From Candidatus Levybacteria bacterium GW2011_GWA1_37_16 (GTDB lineage Bacteria; Patescibacteriota; Microgenomatia; Levybacterales; UBA12049), in assembly GCA_943357985.1 (NCBI GenBank), contig CALRGR010000007.1:1-45085 (forward strand): 45,085 nucleotides of DNA, written 5' to 3'. Shown piece after piece: positions 44,145 through 45,085 of the stretch. The notes under the pieces were generated by a model. That model was not told where the DNA came from. It searched no databases and saw only the letters and a list, made by a program, of their open reading frames with translations. The first letter of the stretch is position 1. Each line of letters opens with the position of its first letter. Position numbers and translations under genes: made by a program.

Positions 44145-45085
44145 TTTTTAATTGTAACAAAAATGACCCTACCAAACAAAACCAATAGCACAAGACCTGA
44201 GGCATAAAATCCCAAAACCCCTGCTCTTTGGAACATGGTATCTTCAAGCTTTACCCCTACACTGTGTTTTCCTTTTGGAATATTAAAATAAAATAAACCT
44301 TCTTTTGTTTGTCTAATCTCTGTTTTCTTGTCATTAACAAAGACTGCCCACCCCGGAAAATATGCAGTATTAACAACAATTTTTGATTCTTTCTCCGCAC
44401 TTATTTCGGCTAAATAATTTGAACTTTTTATTTTAGTAATTTTTATGTCTGCTGAGCCTTCAAGCAAAGATAGCTTATTTTTGTTTTTTTCTAAACCTTT
44501 AAACCAGATAGTATTAAAAGCGTTACCCGGACTATTTGTCCCAAAAATAAAATTGTCACGACTAGTGTAATAAGTGTCGCTGCGGTTAAAGTAGTGGGCC
44601 GGCTTCGCATAACCAATTCCAAGCAAAATTGCCACTATTATTAAAGCTCCTGCGAGAAATTTTCTTGCTCTACCAAAGTAGACTACACCACCTGCTAGAA
44701 ATGACGATATTAAAATTTCAAGACTCAAAAGTCTCCAAGGAAATTGAAAATAATTCATAAGTGGAATATTCTCCCAAATAAACTGTGATGATTTAAGCAT
44801 TAAGAAAAAGACAAAGAAAAACCAACAAAGGAAAAATAAAATCCATGATTTTTTATTGTCTCTTTTTCTATTTAAAATGATAAAAAGACCACTCAAGAAT
44901 ACGGCAAGCAGATTGGCGATTCCTATCTGAAATGACAACTCATCTCGCAAATTTCCTCCTGCGAATCCGGATCCCCACGTGGGAATTAAAAGCTGATATA
45001 AAAGAGGAAAATTACTTGCAACATCATAAACTTCAAGTCCAACAACATAATTTTTTTCAAAAAGTGCCGGTAACCAAAATATAGA
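44141..45085 (-). CDS. C-terminal part of a YfhO-like / 6-pyruvoyl-tetrahydropterin-synthase-related multi-TM protein, truncated by the window edge
   Basis: The ORF track starts at TTG 44950, but the frame stays open to base 45085 (SIFWLPALFEKNYVVGLEVYDVASNFPLLYQLLIPTWGSGFAGGNLRDELSFQ). C-term YFPGWAVFVNDKKTEI...YFNIPKGKHSVGVKL. Confidence 0.78.
   Translation of the reverse strand, partial: SIFWLPALFEKNYVVGLEVYDVASNFPLLYQLLIPTWGSGFAGGNLRDELSFQIGIANLLAVFLSGLFIILNRKRDNKKSWILFFLCWFFFVFFLMLKSSQFIWENIPLMNYFQFPWRLLSLEILISSFLAGGVVYFGRARKFLAGALIIVAILLGIGYAKPAHYFNRSDTYYTSRDNFIFGTNSPGNAFNTIWFKGLEKNKNKLSLLEGSADIKITKIKSSNYLAEISAEKESKIVVNTAYFPGWAVFVNDKKTEIRQTKEGLFYFNIPKGKHSVGVKLEDTMFQRAGVLGFYASGLVLLVLFGRVIFVTIKK

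Noticed and set aside
1-45085. Alternative genetic code (UGA recoded, as in Gracilibacteria/Absconditabacteria)
   Set aside because: TGA is used as a true stop (e.g. the end of rfbF at 28910-28912) and no well-supported CDS needs in-frame TGA read-through.
1-45085. CRISPR arrays, transposases, integrases or phage genes
   Set aside because: No regularly spaced direct repeats and no mobile-element protein motifs were seen among the ORFs.

Overview
This 45 kb, AT-rich, gene-dense window is an envelope-glycan (polysaccharide or glycoprotein-glycan) biosynthesis locus. It contains no rRNA, tRNA, CRISPR array or transposon that I can recognise. Small genes, overlapping start/stop codons, near-zero intergenic space, and many polytopic GT-C-type proteins and cupins suggest Candidatus Patescibacteria/CPR (Microgenomates-like). 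That taxonomic call is inference only. I support 38 full or nearly full CDS plus a partial CDS at each edge, in about ten alternating transcription units. Contents: about five GT2 and two GT4 cytoplasmic glycosyltransferases plus DPM1/GtrB-like lipid-linked sugar synthases; nine large multi-TM GT-C/YfhO/AftD-like proteins; a Wzx-like flippase; six SAM methyltransferases; two DegT-type sugar aminotransferases; a sugar N-formyltransferase; a WecD-like GNAT; and nucleotide-sugar genes (gmd, rmlC, rmlD, rfbF, rmlB-like, other SDRs, cupins). The most interesting signals are: (1) two paralogous ~495-aa membrane proteins with many invariant motifs that match no family I can name (33975-35474 and 37202-38686), each beside a PMT-like GT-C; (2) a closely conserved ~235-aa N-terminal membrane/extracytoplasmic module fused to two unrelated GT-C bodies (14172-17231 and 23716-26460); (3) a gmd-cupin-SDR-C-methyltransferase-cupin cassette that could make a virenose-like branched 6-deoxyhexose; (4) an RmlB-like dehydratase with TCEVYG in place of TDEVYG; (5) short-leader or leaderless promoters; (6) terminator-free convergent gene ends. 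All functional calls come from reading translated motifs by eye; no database search was run.
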